DNA from: Bettongia penicillata ogilbyi
Taxonomy: Eukaryota > Chordata > Mammalia > Diprotodontia > Potoroidae
Assembly (NCBI GenBank): GCA_023548195.1
Contig: JAJHZJ010000121.1
Span: 5,242,180-5,306,179, forward strand
Length of the DNA stretch: 64,000 nucleotides
Reading direction: 5' to 3'
Numbering within the stretch: position 1 is the stretch's first letter; each line of letters begins with the position of its first letter. Made by a program: the position numbers and the translations under genes. A model generated the notes under the pieces. It ran no database searches. It was given only the letters and a program-made list of their open reading frames with translations, and was not told the origin of the DNA. Below are positions 36,500-47,600 of the stretch, piece after piece.

Positions 36500-37560
36500 A
36501 AGAAAGAGGCGAAGGCCGGAGCATCCTCCCCACCAGGATCACTACGGGCAGCTCTTTAAGGCTCATCGGTGCCAATGGGGTAGCTAAGCCAGGAAGATGC
36601 GTTGTGTTGGTGGTCACCCTAATGAGAGATGCTCAGCAGCCCAATGAATAAAAGGGAGGGCTCGTAAGAAAATAGCAAGGCGAGGAGGCAGGGAGAGTGG
36701 AGGAGGGGCAGCGCGGCCTCCTTCGGAACCGACCTGGCGCAGAAACTTCTCCCCACACCTGCGAACAGCAAGTCTTCCCCTGGAGCACAAGCAGCAGCGG
36801 TGGGCCCGAGGCTGCTGCCTCCGCTGGGAATCGACCATCCCCTGCCCGGCTTCCAGCAGCCTGCTCTCCCCCACCCTCCCCCAGCTGCACCTGGAGCGGA
36901 GACAGGCCTGGGGCTTGACCAGGGGGACAGCTCCCGAGCCCTCCCACCTCAGCGTTTAACACTGCGGCAGCCACGGCCAGAAAAGACCGCAAGACCGCTC
37001 ACGGCAGGGGACAGCCAGGGTGGGATGGAGAGGGAGGGCGCAGCCCCATCCCCAGCGGCTGGCAGCCCCCACGGAGCCTGACCGTGCCCCGTTCCTTCTC
37101 CCCTCCCCGACCTCTGGCCTGGGGCGGCCGGGAGGGAAGACCCCCTTGGCAATGAGGATGCACCCGCACCCTCCCACCTGCCTCCGCGCCTTAGCCTGCC
37201 CCAGCTCCCCCTCACCCCGCCCTCCCTCCTTCCCACCGCCAGCCTCCGGCCCAGCCCCTGGGAGATGCAAAGGCGAAGGCGCATCGCGGGCCTCCAGCGT
37301 CCGAGCCCCTAGCCTCCCCCCAGACCACAGCGGCGGCCACCAACCTGTAACCCTACGAGTAACCATGGGCACGGGCATCGCGGGGCGGCGGCGGCGGCGG
37401 CGGCCACACCGGGGAAGCTCGGGCCGGGGAGAACCGAAGCCGGGAAGAAATCAGTCACCAGGGCGCGCGCGGCTCCGACACAGGCGGAGACTCCCCAGCA
37501 CCTTACCTAGCGCAGCTCCCACCCGTCACTGCGTGATCGAGGGGGGACTGGTGGCGGTGG
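36500..37560. promoter_or_regulatory. CpG island / NALCN promoter region with (CGG)6
   Basis: This is the only long GC- and CpG-rich stretch in an otherwise AT-rich, CpG-poor window. It contains clusters such as GGGCGCGCGCGG near 37460 and a (CGG)6 run at 37386-37403. Most of the island lies downstream of the exon 1 donor, inside intron 1, which is common for vertebrate housekeeping and neuronal promoters. Several open frames cross it on both strands (up to 220 codons), but they follow base composition and show no recognisable protein. The island could also start an antisense transcript on the plus strand. I see no TATA box. Confidence 0.8.
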
Positions 37561-37581
37561 CTCTGGGGCTCTTTTATTCAT
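37507..37581 (-). promoter_or_regulatory. Upstream ORF in NALCN exon 1 (24 codons)
   Basis: Read on the minus strand from the only ATG of the inferred exon 1 (37581-37579), the frame has 24 codons, starts MNKRAPEPPPPVPPR and stops at TAG. The TAG occupies the last three bases before the donor GTAAGG, so the uORF is complete before splicing and does not depend on exon 2. The start has A at -3, adequate for initiation. uORFs of this kind usually lower translation of the main frame, but that is inference here. It depends on the exon 1 model being right. Confidence 0.5.
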
Positions 37582-37855
37582 GTTGTTACTACTGGGCCGA
37601 TGATTATGACAGTGTGGGGGGGAGTGAAATTGGGGGGCTGGGGGCTTCCTTCTTTTTCTCTATTTTTTATCTCTTTTTTTAAGTTGTCTTCGCGCAGGGT
37701 CTGCAATGATGCTGCGGGCTGAATGGAGGAAGTGAGGAAGCAGAGCTGCTGCCGTTGGTAGGGATGATAAGGGCGTCGGTACTGGCAGGTTTTCTCTGTG
37801 GCTGGAGGCTTCAGTCTCACAGCAACAGCTGGGATCTTCTAATCTGAACACTGCT
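37507..37855 (-). other. NALCN: NALCN exon 1, non-coding (5' UTR), approximate 5' end
   Basis: On the minus strand a strong donor, CTAG|GTAAGG, closes the exon at 37507, at the edge of the CpG island. Upstream of it, 37507-37855 has moderate GC, no ATG except one (37581), and ends in a purine-rich block (pyrimidine-rich on the plus strand). The splice site, the CpG island and the position relative to exon 2 fit the known NALCN layout of a non-coding first exon and a start codon in exon 2. The transcription start is not visible as a TATA box or initiator, so the right boundary is inferred from where the purine tract begins. Another donor elsewhere in the island cannot be excluded. Confidence 0.6.
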
Positions 37856-37980
37856 CCCTCTCCCCCTTTTCTTCCTCTCTCCCTCTCTTTTCCCTTCCCT
37901 CTTGATTTTTCTTCCTCTCTTCTCTCCCCTCTGTCTGTCCTCTTTCTGTCTAGTTCTGTCTTTCTATCTCTCCCCCTTCC
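37855..37980. repeat. Pyrimidine-rich tract just upstream of NALCN exon 1
   Basis: The plus strand is almost all C and T. It is unbroken from about 37855 to 37903 and resumes after short interruptions to about 37980 (CTCT, CCCTT and TCTGTC units). On the NALCN strand it is a GA-rich block next to the inferred start of transcription. Such tracts occur at TATA-less promoters and can form triplex DNA. Confidence 0.6.
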
Positions 37981-38114
37981 TTAGAATTCTCTGTACCCCC
38001 ACCCCCATAAGCGTCATAAACATGACAGGCAGACACCACAGACAGGTCACATAACATGCATGCATCACTACTACCTAAAAATTAAAACAACTGTAATATT
38101 TCTCATATATAGAT

Positions 38115-38350
38115 AAATATATGGCATAGTGATGTCAAGTGCTACACTTGAAGTTAGGAAGACCTGGTTTTTAAATCTGCCTCTGACATTTGCTAAACTG
38201 TGAGAGCATGGGCAAATCACTTAATCTCTCCTAGTTTCAGTTACATCATCTGCAATATGGGGACGATAATACCTGTAATATCTACCTTACAGGATTTTGA
38301 GGTTCAAATAAGATAATGTATGTAACGGACTTTGCGAATCACAAAAGTAA
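38115..38350 (+). repeat. MIR/CORE-SINE relic
   Basis: GAAGTTAGGAAGACCTGG, GCATGGGCAAATCACTTAAT, ATCTGCAATATGGGGACGAT and ACCTTACAGGATTTTG follow MIR order, near full-length. Confidence 0.8.
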
Positions 38351-38439
38351 TATTGGTGATAATGATGGTGGGGATGGAAATGGGGACAGGATGGAGATGT
38401 GTGTGGTATGGGAATGACGATCTAAGTCAGGATAATCAT

Positions 38440-38640
38440 GATGAGTATGCCACTTTGATACCTTCTGCATGCCCAGTGGACAAGGCATTTCCTCCTTGAG
38501 CTTTCAGTTATCTCATCTTTAAAATGGAGACATTAATGCCTGTCAAACCTACCACATAAGGATACTGTGAAGCTCATCTAAATTAATGGAATCAAATTAC
38601 TTTGCAAATTGTAATATAAATGCCAGATATTATTCCTCTT
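38440..38640 (+). repeat. MIR/CORE-SINE relic
   Basis: TCAGTTATCTCATCTTTAAA, ATGGAGACATTAATGCCTGT and TACTTTGCAAATTGTAATAT are the right half of a diverged MIR. Confidence 0.6.
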
Positions 38641-38829
38641 TCAATAGAACATAGTCTACATATAGTATTTCTGTACACGCAGAATACTTAAGTAAATGGT
38701 ATTGTTTCACTCATGACCATGATATAGCTAACTTTTTAAAGCTGATTTCATTGGTTATGTTTAGGGTGGTCCTTGAAGGAGCTCCCTCTACAAATGTAGA
38801 TGAGTACTTTCCCTGTACCTTATAGTTTT

Positions 38830-38975
38830 AGAGAGTTTCCTGAGGGCATGAAGAAGTTAAGTGGCTTGCTCAGGGTCATGTACCCACTGTATGTCAGAGT
38901 GGGGCACTTGGCCATGTTTTCCTGGCTCTGAAGTCAACTCTGTATTCATCACACCACACTGCCTCTTTGCTAACT
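38830..38975 (-). repeat. MIR-class SINE (antisense)
   Basis: GTTAAGTGGCTTGCTCAGGG, GTCATGTACCCACTGTATG and CATCACACCACACTGCC are a reversed MIR head. Confidence 0.75.
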
Positions 38976-39329
38976 TGTGTATGTCATTTCTGGGAGCTAC
39001 CTTTCAAAGTGTATTGGCATATTATTTGTTTTTTAATATTTTTCTGCTTTTGAATGAGACTCTTCTGCCCAACAGAAATTTAAGGAGCTCTCTTGAAGGT
39101 TTTCCACTGTGAACAAATAAATATGTGTTGCTAGAAACTTGAACAGAAGCTTCTAGACAATCCCTCATGTACATCCTAAAATGTTTACTCATAATCAAAC
39201 CATCGTAGAACTTTTGATTGCTACATCTCACATAATTTTATCAACATGTACACCTATCTAGAGAAAGAGAGTGTAAGTTCACTGGACCAATCTGAAGTGG
39301 AAATAAAAAGAAATCCATTGATAATTATT

Positions 39330-39780
39330 CTGTGTCTTCAACATGCTGCCAGTTCCATCTCATGCCCATCAGACGGGGAAAAATGACCAAGAAGAAAATA
39401 ATCATTGTTGGAGATTGAATATAGGAGAACACGGACACAAGAACAATTGATGAAGCTGTGAAACTGGTCCCAGCCATTAAGGAAAACAATTTGGAACTAT
39501 ACTACAGAATTCGCTAAACTCTGCATACTCATTGACTCACTATTTCTACTATTAGGTTTACACTCCAAAGTGATCACATGCAAAGGAAAGAACCCATATA
39601 AACAAAAATATGACTTTTTTTGTGGAAGCAAAGAGCTAGAAAATTAGGGATATGCAGATGAACTGGGGAATGATTGAACAATTTTTATCATGTGAATGTA
39701 ACAGAACATTATTGCACTGTAAGAGAAAATGATAAAAGGGATGGCTTCCAAGAACCATCTGAAGATTCATATAAACTGAG
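39330..39780 (+). mobile_element. L1 ORF2 C-terminus and 3' region, first part
   Basis: GCCCATCAGACGGGGAAAAA, GTTTACACTCCAAAGTGATC, GAACTGGGGAATGATTGAAC and TTATTGCACTGTAAGAGAAA match the end of marsupial L1. It is interrupted by the 7SL-like copy and seems to resume at 40080. Confidence 0.75.
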
Positions 39781-40077
39781 CAAGTCTGGTATGGTGGTGC
39801 ACACCTGTAATCCCCGCTACTTGGGAGGCTGAGGCTGGTGAATCACTTGGGCTCAGGGATTCTGAGCTGCAATAGACTAAGACAAAGGAGCATCTGAATG
39901 AAGTCTGGCACCCTAGGATCCCAGGGATGCCTTAGGAGGGGTGAACCAGTCTAGGCCAGAAATGGAGGAAGTTCAAGCTTCTACTCTTCGTCCAGCAGTG
40001 GGGTTGGGCCCTCTAAGTGGCCACTGGGTTTCTAGCCTGAGAAAGACAGGGAAACCCAGCCTCAAAAAGAAAAGTTA
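39781..40077 (+). mobile_element. 7SL RNA-derived copy (full-length type, S domain kept)
   Basis: The 5' Alu-like domain reads GGTGGTGCACACCTGTAATC, then GCTACTTGGGAGGCTGAGGC. The central S-domain-like part has TGCCTTAGGAGGGGTGAACC. The 3' domain has GGCCACTGGGTTTCTAGCCT and CAGGGAAACCCAGCCTC. Unlike primate Alu, the middle of 7SL is retained, so this is either a 7SL pseudogene or a member of a 7SL-derived SINE family. By eye it is perhaps a quarter diverged from 7SL, so it is unlikely to be a working SRP RNA. Confidence 0.8.
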
Positions 40078-40270
40078 AGCAAATGTGAAGAATTAAAAGA
40101 GCAATGCATACAACTCCTATAATACTTTAGCAGTTTTGAAAGACTAAAGAACTCTGATCAATATAGTAATCACCCAGGGATCTCTTGAAAAAGATGATTG
40201 ATACAGACTGTAGAATAAGATATACATATTTGGACATGACTGATGTGTGTATCTGTTTTGCATGAGGGAT
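40078..40270 (+). mobile_element. L1 3' region, second part
   Basis: Follows the 7SL-like copy: GAGCAATGCATACAACTCC, TTTTGAAAGACTAAAGAAC, TCTGATCAATATAGTAATCA and TATTTGGACATGACTGATG, an L1-type 3' UTR order. Confidence 0.6.
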
Positions 40271-41055
40271 TTATTTAACACATTATTGCCTTGACAAGAC
40301 TGAGCCTGGAATGAGGGATGAAAATATCCCTCTTTAATCTTTCCTAAAGCAAGTGACCTTGTAAGTTCAGAAGATCAAGTGAAAAGGGCTGGCAGTAAGG
40401 GAAAAAATCTCAACAGCTACTCCAGTGCCGTTGGAGGAAACAGACACCACCGGGGAAAAAAGGACAAATCTGGCTGATTTTACTACAGAGTTGATTGAAC
40501 TGAACTGAGGTGAAATGCAAAATGTCTAATTAGTAGCCTTTCATACTGTTTTATGTTTTGATGAAGACAAACTATCATCCTCCATGAAGATTGTAATAGT
40601 AGTTGTAAGTTGTTACTGAATTCCATTCTAGTAGTTCTGTAATACGTACTATGATTCCTTTGTGCTTAGTATTCCTTTATGCAAGTAGGAATAAATTATC
40701 TGTTCAATATCTACTTCATATTGTAAGTTGAGTACCTTTTTTCCCCTGCAACCTTTTGAGGAGACTCAGATGTGAGACATCTTTTACCTCATGAATAAAA
40801 TTGTCCCAAAGAGGCCTGAGGCATGGGTGAGTGTGAGAAATGGAACATAATCCTCATAATTAAAGAAAAACTCTCCTGGTGGTGGATCTGATATAGAAAC
40901 TGAAATGTTTGTGTATATGACAGGATGTTTCTTAGGACTTCAGGCTTGGCGGCAGTGCCTTTATGTGAGAATCTCATTGAGTTTTGAGAGACTGGTTTGA
41001 CTCCATCACCCCAGAGTGTTCAATCTGTCTTTAGAGACATTTCAGGGTCCTTGTC
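40271..41055. other. Upstream intergenic, no feature recognised
   Basis: Unassigned sequence without a clear repeat, exon or RNA gene. Confidence 0.35.
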
Positions 41056-41059
41056 TTTG

Positions 41060-41152
41060 TTTTCTTATTCATTATTTATTTTTCTTATTTTCTTATTATT
41101 TCTTTATTTTCTTATTATTTCTTTATTTTCTTATTATTCTTATTTATTATTC
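41060..41152. repeat. Tandem repeat of TTCTTATTATTTCTTTATTT-like units
   Basis: About four copies of a ~20-bp T-rich unit in a row. Confidence 0.8.
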
Positions 41153-41284
41153 AAAACCTGCTTGTCCTATTTTTGGTGGTTAGGAATTCATTAGGATTAC
41201 CTATTGAGGCAACTGATTAGGTATTCAGTGTATAAAGGCAAATAAGCACAATTGTCTAAGATTTGATAAATCCAGAGGTCCCAG

Positions 41285-42450
41285 CTATTTCAGTAATAAC
41301 ACACTATTCAAAAAAAAACTGTTTGAAAAATTGGAAAGCAGTCTTACATAAACTAGGTCTACACCATTATCTCATAATGTATACTGAAATAAGTTCCAAA
41401 TGGGTACCTGGGCATAAAGTGCAATAGCATACATTAATTATAGGAGTAAAAGTAGAAATTACTTGTCAGAGCTTTGGATAGGGGAATAATTCATGACCAA
41501 AGAAAATGAAAAAAAGATAAAATGGACAGTTCTGATTACATAAAATTAAGAAGATTTAGTATAAACAAAACCAATGAAGTAAAAATTAGATAAACAAGTA
41601 AAAAGAGAAAATAATACTTGCAACAAATTTCTCCGATATTTGATATATTGATTCAAATATTTAAGTGTATGATCCATTCCCCAATTCATAAATAGTCAAA
41701 GAATATGAGCAGGCAGTTTTCAAAGGAAGGAATCTATTATCAATAACCATATCAAAAATGTTCAAAATAGCTAGTAATTAGAGAAACATAAATTAAAAGA
41801 ACTCTGAGATTCCATGTCACTCATTAGATTGGCAAAATTGACCAAAATGGAAAATAGTAAATGCTGGAGGGGCTATGAGAAAACATGTATATTCATGGAA
41901 AATAATTGGATGTGTGAACATGTCCAGCCACTCTGGAAAGCAATTTAGGAGTATCTCCAATAAGCTGTTGAACTGTTTATAGCCTTTGTCGTAGTAGTAC
42001 CACTACTCAAACCATTTCCCAAAGAGATCAATGAAAAAGGAAAAGGAGTCATAGGTTAAAAACAGGTAAATTGACAGACCAACAGATAGAGACATCACCT
42101 CTTTTTGTGGTGTCAAAGAATAGGAAACAAAGAGTTCCATCAATGGGGAAATGCCTGAATAAGTTAGGATATATGAATGTGAAGGAATACTGTACTTCTA
42201 TAAAAACTGATAGAGGAAATGCTTTCAGAAAAACCTGGGGGGCTTATATGAACTGATGCAGCATGAAGTGAACAGAACCAAGAAAATAATTCATATAATA
42301 ACAATATTTTAAAGACAAATTATATTGAATGAAACATTGATTAACAAAATGACTAACCACTATTCCAGAAGATTTGTGGTGAGACATGTTGCCTATCTCT
42401 TGACAGAGAGATGATGAGCTTAGAGTAAAGACTGAAACCTTGTTTCTATT
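41285..42450 (+). mobile_element. L1 LINE 3' portion (ORF2 end and 3' UTR), decayed
   Basis: TTTCAAAGGAAGGAATCTAT, AACATAAATTAAAAGAACTC, CACTCATTAGATTGGCAAAA, GGAGGGGCTATGAGAAAAC, CATCAATGGGGAAATGCCTG and CTGATGCAGCATGAAGTGAA are in the order of the L1 ORF2 C-terminus and 3' UTR. There are many stops and it is 5' truncated. Confidence 0.8.
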
Positions 42451-42469
42451 GTTGTCACTCATGGCCAAT

Positions 42470-42535
42470 CCAGCAATAAAAATTTATTAAGCACCTGCTA
42501 TGTGCCAGGCACTGTACAAAATCGTCAGTGCAGCA
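42470..42535 (-). repeat. L2 LINE 3' terminus (antisense)
   Basis: AAATTTATTAAGCACCTGCT and ATGTGCCAGGCACTGTAC are the reversed L2 terminus. Confidence 0.75.
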
Positions 42536-43419
42536 ATCACATCCCACACCCTCTAACTCTATGTATGTCTTAAAAATGTTTTATTTTACTTTCTTAGTGG
42601 GGGAAGGGGAAGCTAGGAGAGAGATGAGGCAGATTTCAGTTGTTTGAAGGGGAAAAGGATTACCTAATACATTAACAGAGGTCCCAGTAAAAATTTTTGT
42701 GCAGCTGTATGTGATGAGACACTTGGAGATATTTTATCTAAATCTGAAGGGAATGATGGAAAATCTTTCACTCAGGACATTCTGTTCTCTTACCCTTCCA
42801 GAACTGAATCTATGATGGTGCTTTTTGTTTATTAATATGTCTTTTAAAAAAAAGTATTTGGCGCCAAGGTAAAATTGCCTGAGTTCTTCCCAGTTTCCTT
42901 CAGAAACAATGTCAAATCAGACCTCTAAATGGATTCTGAAGCAACAGAATCCACAAAATAGATGGAGTGAACCAATTTTCCAGCTTAAGATAATGTAGAA
43001 GAACTTCAGGAAAGATCTGTCTCACTTGGATAAAAGGGGAGCACAGCCCAGTGCAGACAGTGTCTGAATAAGCCACTAAGAGGCTCTTAGCCATGGCATA
43101 GATTAGCAAATGTTTCCCCTTGGTCCTGGCTCAAGAGACAAGAAGTGAGGCCTACAGCCCCCATGGAGGAGGCAAATTGAGAGCTGAGAAACATGGTACA
43201 AATAGACTGAGCCATTCCCAGTGCACTGGGCAAGTCACAGCACCTAGGACCCTGGCCCCTAGTATAAGAAGTTTGAGATAGTGCTCCCTATACCCAAAGA
43301 GCAGAGCTCAACTTAAAAACTCACAAAGTAGGTTGAAAAATGAGAGCAAAACACAAAATAATTCTGGCCATAGAAGGTTACTATGGAGACAGGAAAGATC
43401 AAAAGACAAAATCAGAAGA

Positions 43420-44070
43420 GGACACTATCAAAATGTCTACATGTGAAGCCTCAAAGAGGAATATGAATTGACCTCAAGCCCAAGAAGTCCTGGAAGAGTG
43501 CAAAAAGGATTTTTTTAAAAAAGTATCTTAAAAATCAAGCAAGAGAGGTAGAAGAAACATTCAGAATTATTGGACTATCTGACGGCTTGGGTAAAAAAAA
43601 AAAAAAGAGCCTGGACAGCAGCTTTCAAGACATTATAAAGGAAAATTGCCCTGATATCCTAGAACCAAAGAGTAAACTCATCATTGAAAGAGTCCACTGA
43701 TCATCTCCTGAGAGAGAGCCCATAATGAAAACTCCATTGGAGCCAAATTCCAGAATTATCAGGTCAAGGAGAAAATACTGCAGGCAGTCAGAAAGAAACA
43801 ATTCAAATATCAAGGAGTCATAGTCAGGATTACACAGGGCTTAATAGCTTGTACATTAAAGAATTAGAGGGTTTGGAATAATAATGTTCAGGAAGGCAAA
43901 AGAGCATGGATTACAACTAAGAATCAATTACCCAACAAAATTGAGCATAAACCTTCAGGGGGAAAAGACAGACATTCAGTGAAATAAGGGGCTTTCAATT
44001 TTCCTGATGAAAAGACTAGAGCTGAACAGAAAATTTAATCTTCAGATACAAGACTCAAGAGAAGCATAAA
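43420..44070 (+). pseudogene. L1 ORF1 remnant (copy 1)
   Basis: Codes in broken frames for ENCPDILEPKSKLIIERVH (43644 onward) and KEKILQAVRKKQFKYQG (43768 onward), the RNA-binding C-terminal part of L1 ORF1p. The usual coiled-coil part is largely absent, suggesting an internal deletion between about 43540 and 43600, next to the A-run at 43593-43607. Stop codons interrupt every frame, so no protein is expected. Confidence 0.75.
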
Positions 44071-44339
44071 AAAAGTAAACAGAAAAACAAGACATAACAA
44101 AACATGTTATTCAATAAGATTTAAACTTTTCCCTACACAGGAAGATGATACTTGTAACTGTTGAGAACTGTGTGTCTATTAGGGCAATTAGAAGGAGTAC
44201 AAACAGAAGGTATGGGTATAAGTTGACTATGATGTTATAATGTAAAAAAAGAGGTAAAAAAGTATTATACTGGAACAAGAAGGAAGGGAGAGGCAAAATA
44301 GGGTAAATTACATCACATGTAGAGGTACAAAAGACCTAC

Positions 44340-44640
44340 TACAGTAGAGGGAAAAAGGGAGGAAGTGAGCATTGTTTGAATCTTATTCTCATTGGATTTG
44401 GCTCAGAGAGAAAAACATACACACTCAGTTGGGTATAGAAATTTATTTTACCATATAGAAAAGTAAGAGGGGTAAGGGGAAGGCAAAGGGAATAGGGGAC
44501 TGATAGGGAAGGCAGAAGTAGGAGGGGGAAGGGGAAAGAAAAGGAGGGTGATACAAGAGAGGGCAGATTGAGGGAGGTGGTGGTTAGGAGCAAAACTCTC
44601 ATGAGGAGGGACGATGTGAAAGGAGAGATAAAAGTATAAC
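44340..44640 (+). repeat. Purine-rich spacer between L1 ORF1 and ORF2
   Basis: Strongly G/A-rich with many GGG runs (GAGGGGTAAGGGGAAGG, GGAGGGGGAAGGGGAAAG). It lies between the two L1 ORF remnants. Confidence 0.75.
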
Positions 44641-44689
44641 TGAGGAAAAATAGAATGGAGAGAAATATATAGTTAGTAATCATAGCTGT

Positions 44690-47600
44690 GAATATGAATG
44701 GGATGAACTGTCATATAAAACAGAAGTGGATAGCAGAGTGGATTAAAAAACAGAATCCTACAACATGTTGTTCACAAGAAACACATCTGAGGCAGAGAGA
44801 TACACACAGGAAGAAAGGTAAAAGGCTAGAGCAGAATATATTATGCTTCACCTAAAGTGGAAAAAAAAAGAAGCAGGGGCAGCAATCCTAATCTTGGACA
44901 AAGAAAAAGCAAAAATATATTTAATTAAAAGAGATAAGGAAGGGAACTACATCTTACTCAAAGGTACCATAGACAATGAAGTAATATTAATGTTAAACAT
45001 ATATACACCAAGTGGTATGGCATCCAGATTCTTAGAGGAGAAGTTAAGAGGGTTATAGAAAGAAATAAACAGCAAAGCTATACTTGTGGGGGAACTCAAC
45101 CTCCCCCTCTCAGAACTAGATAAATCTAATCACCAAATAAACAAGAAAGAAGTTAAGAAGGGGAATAGAAGTTTAGAAAAGTTAGATATGATATACCTCT
45201 TGGGAAAACTGAATGAGGATAGAAGGGAATGTACCTTTATCTCAGAGTACATGGCACCCACACAAAAGTTGGCCATGTGTTGCATAAAAACCTCACAATC
45301 AATTGCAGAAAGGCAAAAATATTAAATGCATCCTTTTCAGACCATGATGCAATAAAAGTTATGTTTAATAAAGGACCATCAAAATTCAGGCTAAAAACAA
45401 ATTGAAAACTAAATAATCTAATCCTAAAGAAGGAATGGATCAAAACCAAATCATAATAATTTAATGATAATAACAATAACAATCTATAATTTCATCCAAG
45501 AGAATGACAATAATGAGACAACATACCAAAACTTATGAGATGCAGTGAAAGCATTTCTTAGGGGAAGTTTATATCTCTGAATACTTACATGAATAAAACA
45601 GAGAGAGAGAACATCAGTGAATTCAGCATATAATTTTAAAAACTAAACAAAAAAATTAAAATCTCCAATTAAATACCAAGTTAGACATTTCAAAAATCAA
45701 ATGAGATATTAACAAAATTGAAAGTAAGAAACTATTGAACTAATAAATAAAACTTTGAGCTGGTTTTATGGGGAAAAAAATAAACTATAAACACCTTTGG
45801 TTAACTCAATTTAAAAAAATAAAATTATGAGAATCAAAAATGCAAAGGGTGAATTTGCCACTTATGAAGAAGAAATTAAAGCAATAATTAAGAGCTATTT
45901 TGCCTAGATATATGCCACTCAGACTGATATGCTAAGTGAAATGGATGAGTATTTTCAAAAATATAAATTACCCAGACTAACAGAAGAGGAAATAAAATAC
46001 TAATCTCCATTTTAGAGAAAGAAATTGAATAAGCCATCAATGAGCTCCCTAAGAAAAAATTTTCAGGGCCAGGTTGATTTACAAGTGACTTCTACCAAAC
46101 TTTTAAAGAGCAATTAATTCCAGTACTACATAAACTATTTGAAAACATACCAAATTATTTTTATTACACAGATATGGTGCTGATACCTAAACCAGGAAGA
46201 GCCAAAATATAGAAAGAAAATTACAGACTATTTTGCCTAAGGAATGTTGATTAAAAAAAATTAAAATATTAGCAAAGAGATTACAGCAACTTGTCACAAG
46301 GACAGTTCTTTATGATCAAATGGGATTTATATCAGGAATGCTGGACTGGTTCATTATTAAGAAAACCACCAGCATAACTGACCAAATCAATAACAAAATT
46401 AACAGAAATCATATGATTATCTCAATAGATACATAAATAAAATTTCTGATAAACTACAGCACCCACTACTATTAAAAACACTAGAGAGCATAGGAATAAA
46501 TGGAGTTTTGCTTAAAATGGTAAGCAGTAGCCATCTAAAACCATCGGCAAGCATTATATGTAACAGGAATAAGTTAGAAGCATTGCCAGTAATTTCAGTG
46601 GTGAAACTAGGATGCCCATCATCACTACTATTATTCAATATTGTACTAAAAATGCTATTTTTAGCAATAAGAGAAGAAAAAGAAATGGAATAGGCAATAA
46701 GGGAACAAAACTGTCACTTTTTGTGGATGATATAATGGTGTACTTAAAGAATCCTAGAGAATCATCTGAAAAACTACTTGAAATAGTTAACTTTAGCAAA
46801 GTTGCAGGATATAAAATAAAACCCATACAAATAATCTGCATTTCTATATATTTCCAACAAAGCCAGCAACAAGAGATAGAAAGAAAAAATTCCATCTAAA
46901 ATGACTATAGACAACATAAAATATTTGGGAGTCTACCTGCCAAGAAAAACCCAAGAACATGATTACAAAACACTTTTCATACAAATAAAGTCACATCTAA
47001 ACAATTGGAAAAACATCAATTGCTCATGAGAAGACTGAGCTAATATAAGAAAAATGACAATTCTATCTAAATTAATTTACTTTTTCTGTGCATACCAATC
47101 AAACTACCAAAAATTATTTTACAAAGCTAGAAAAAACAGTAACAAAATTAATCTGGAAGAACAAAAAGTCAAGCTATCAAGGGAATTAATGAAAAAATGC
47201 AAAGGAAGGTACGTAGCCCTACCAAATCTAAAACTATATTATAAAGCAGTAATCATCAAAATTATTTGGTACTGGCTAAGAAATAAAGTGGTGGATCAGT
47301 GGAATAGGTTAAATACATAACATACAGTAGTCAATGCCCATAGCAATCTATTGTTTGGTAAATTGACAGACTCTAGCTTCTGGGATAACAACTCAGTATT
47401 TGACAATAGCTGCTGGAAAACCTGGAAAATAGTATGGTAGAAACTAGGCATAGACCAACATCTTACAGCCTACACCAAGATAAGGTCAAAATGGGTATAT
47501 GATTTATAAAGGGTGAAATCATAAGCAAATTAGGAGAGCAAGGAATAGTTTACCTATCAGATATATGGAGAATGCAAGAATTTATCACCAAACAAGAGAT

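Noticed and set aside
36614..37378. Several 70-140 codon frames on both strands of the CpG island.
   Set aside because: Mutually overlapping, compositionally biased, and none resembles a known protein.
37020..37682. A 220-codon open frame across the CpG island (plus strand).
   Set aside because: It follows high GC content, is Pro/Arg/Ser rich without domains, and ends in T-rich sequence. Frames of similar size occur on the other strand. It most likely has no coding role.
37578..37851. Two minus-strand frames of 63 and 80 codons in the exon 1 region.
   Set aside because: They begin at GTG, not ATG, so they are not credible vertebrate starts. The only ATG-led frame here is the uORF at 37581.
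39781..40077. Functional SRP (7SL) RNA gene.
   Set aside because: Too diverged in the Alu domain and in the S-domain loops, and embedded in an L1; a derived copy is far more likely.
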